Below are positions 61,601 to 64,000 of a stretch of 64,000 bases of DNA, piece by piece. The position numbers and the translations under genes were made by a program. The first letter of the stretch is position 1, and each line of letters starts with the position of its first letter. Source of the DNA: Patagioenas fasciata. Taxonomy: Eukaryota; Chordata; Aves; Columbiformes; Columbidae. The stretch is taken from assembly GCF_037038585.1 (NCBI RefSeq), contig NC_092523.1, positions 32,341,501 through 32,405,500 of the forward strand, written 5' to 3'. The notes beneath the pieces are model-generated. The model saw nothing but the letters and a program-made list of their open reading frames with translations, did not search any database and was not told the DNA's origin.

Positions 61601-64000
61601 AAGGATTCTTCACTTCCTGTGAAGAGCATTAAAGATTCTACTTGCAGGAAGTTTAGAGGCAAAGAGTCTCCTGTATTGGTAGGGGGAGCTATCAAACAAT
61701 TTAACAGTCTCTGTATTACTTATTATACCATATTTACTTTTCTGTACTGGTAAGCCTAGAAAAGCTTTCCCTTTCTCAGTTATATGAAGGGATACACTGT
61801 ATTTGATATTCAAACATTTGCATGCACTCCTCTTGCATGTTTTATTCGAGGCAACTAACATGGAATTCTTACCACTGGCTACATAACTGCTTTTGTGACA
61901 TGACCTGTTAGATTCCTAAACTCTGTGGCTTTTCTCACAAAAAACCCCAGTCTGAATAATGTCAGCATTTTAATAAGATGAGTCCTGTAGGATGCCTTTC
62001 CTAGGCATATGCACACTGAGTCCTCATATTAAGCCAGCTGTACTGAAGTATTTTAGTGTTGCTAATTCTGTAATGTTATCTTATCTCCATTCTCTTTTTT
62101 TAAACAGCCAACTCAAACTGAAGTGCTAAAAATCACAAGCAAGCTCAGTGTAACTTCTACCTACATTAGAGAAGCAAGGGCAGAGTTAAAATTTTCTAAG
62201 GGTTAGCTAAACATTAATAATTTGTGCAGCGAACTTTCACTATTGCTGTTCTGCTGTGCTGAGCAGGTACTAAGCGGTTTCAGTATCTGAAGGAATGTTC
62301 CTTTGTTGATTAAAGAACATTTGACTAATACAAGCAGGAGAAAACCCCTTCAATCAGTATGAAAAATTTATTTTTAAGCGTTCAGCTCAAATACATGTGA
62401 TCAAATCTCTTTGACCATAGAAAATCAGAACATTCCAAGATATACTTTATGCCAAATTTTAGCCCACAGAGGATTTTCATAGTTAAACTTGAAACCCCTA
62501 GAAAACATTTTAAGTACTGACACCACTAACAAGTGGTATGTACAGTGCCCTAAAGAGGATTAAAAGCAAGTATAATATTCTATAGAAATGGCACCCTTAG
62601 CTTTACATTATGGAAAGTTAAGTCAATTTAATGATGAAATAGTCAATCACAAGTTTATTACAAGTTTACTTACTGTATGAGCGCTGTTAACAGTCTTGTT
62701 TATATGTCTGTGTTCCTTATTACTAGCCAAGACCTTTCAAGTCTTGTGTAAAATGGCTTGAAGTGGTTCTCCAGTTGAGTTCCCTAAACACTGTCCATCT
62801 CCTTGATTCCTGTCCCCAGGCTACTGGAAAACACTGGAAAACTCAGCAGATACAAGTGGTCACACCAGCTAACAGCATGAGCTGAACAGCAGCACAACGA
62901 CGATCCTGGAAGTGGTTCTGTAAAACCCACACTAGATAGTAGTTTGTAATACTAATTTGAAGTTGAACCCGTATTAAGTAGGTACAATGTAGAGATCTTG
63001 AACCGGTCTGCCCAAGGCTCCACAATTAGCTGGTTGAAGCTGAAGCTCAGCATGTGACATCTTCAGAACTGCTGCCACCCTCAGCCTCCAGTTCCAGCAG
63101 CCAGGACAGGAGTTTTTTTCCCTACTCCACAGAATCTCTTGTACAGGATGTTTTGCCAAATGAACTGGCAAAACAACAGTATCCTGCAGTCTAAGAGGGA
63201 AGGTATGGCAGAATTAGCAAGATAAATACACAGCTGCCACCTTCCCCTCTTCCTCAGGCAAATTTAGTCAACTCCGAAGAATGTTAATAAAAATGCTAAT
63301 GCTTAAAAAGGCAAAGTGTGTCACCAGAGAAATCAGAATTCACAAATGACTTAAGATTCTTCTGGAGAACCGAGTTAAGAATGCACCAAATGACAATTAT
63401 TGCATTTTTCTCTTTGGCTTTCAAATCCACATTATTAATAGTTTATCCTCAGCAGACAGCCTCAGCAACGGACATGCTGGTTTGGGGAAATAAGTCACTT
63501 TTCAGCAGGTGACAAGTCCGGGTTTCTAAACGTGCTGACCTTGAGGGCTGCTGTGTTTCTGACTATGACCCTGTTGACTTGAAAGTCAAAATCCACTGTA
63601 TCCTGCAAAAAATGTTTCCTCATAAATGGCAGAGTTATGCATGGATATGAAATGAAGAATCCATGCAAAATACAGCTGCAATTCAGTTTGTTTTTAAAAT
63701 TAATTCAAAGTTGCATCCTCAGGTCAGCTAAGAAACTAATGAGACAGTTGACAAAGCATGTCATGCCATTTTTTTTACCTGAACTGAAGCCAGAAAGATG
63801 AAGGACACTAAGCTACAGGACTAATGGCAGCTTCTCCTTATTCCCAGGGAAATGCTAAAAGCATGCATACTGACAACATCATTAAGGAAGTACGTGTCAA
63901 TGTATAATCTTTAGCTTTTATCCTTTATTACGTACACAGCAAAGAAGGCAGCATTAGACACACGCACAGTGTGTTACATCCATTCCATCCACAGCGCACA
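58606..64000. other. Region downstream of PDGFRL, possible 3' UTR of a convergent gene
   Basis: No coding exon I can name. On the minus strand AATAAA (TTTATT at about 59540 on +) is followed by a T-rich stretch, a plausible polyadenylation site, and the sequence above it stays stop-rich, as in a long 3' UTR. In human, MTUS1 lies tail-to-tail next to PDGFRL, so this may be its 3' UTR. I looked for the Ser/Pro-rich MTUS1 C terminus on the minus strand and did not find it. An A/C-rich run lies at about 58838-58885 and a GT run at about 58968-58995. Confidence 0.35.

Noticed and set aside
58606-64000. MTUS1 coding sequence
   Set aside because: Expected by synteny on the minus strand, but no coiled-coil frame or Ser/Pro-rich C terminus was found, so only a possible 3' UTR is reported.

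Overview
The window is vertebrate nuclear DNA, and the repeats point to a bird. It holds CR1 LINE fragments ending in the avian ATTCTRTG-type 3' repeats, and one solo endogenous-retrovirus LTR of a kind I know from many non-galliform bird genomes. The DNA is AT-rich, with large introns and one strong CpG island. I see no bacterial operon, CRISPR array, tRNA or rRNA. Species cannot be fixed by eye.

Layout. Positions 1-15947 are non-coding flank or 5' non-coding intron of the first gene: a truncated CR1 at about 95-571, a CR1 tail at about 6400-6483, simple repeats and a few unassigned ORFs. Positions 15948-about 37720 hold SLC7A2, the cationic amino acid transporter CAT-2, on the + strand. All coding exons are present, with consistent splice phases, giving 655 or 656 residues depending on which of two alternative cassette exons is used (24045-24184 CAT-2B-like, 24582-24718 CAT-2A-like). 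A solo LTR of 747 bp sits inside the splice donor of the next exon: its target-site duplication is GTGAG, the donor itself. A 3' UTR of about 5.2 kb follows and contains another CR1 fragment. Positions 37721-40300 are intergenic. A CpG island at about 40330-41260 is the promoter and first exon of PDGFRL (+), a secreted two-Ig-domain PDGF-receptor-like protein of 374 residues in six coding exons, ending at 58391 with a polyadenylation signal at 58581. Positions 58610-64000 hold no gene I can identify. In mammals the convergent neighbour here is MTUS1, so part of this may be its 3' UTR, but that is inference.

The two genes are head-to-tail, as in the mammalian 8p22-type synteny. They act separately: CAT-2 imports arginine, lysine and ornithine across the plasma membrane, and PDGFRL is extracellular. 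The most interesting points are the LTR that duplicated a splice donor without destroying it, the reading-phase lock that forces the two CAT-2 cassettes to be mutually exclusive, a Lys in the CAT-2B cassette at a position linked to substrate affinity, and the UGCAUG motifs flanking the cassette pair.
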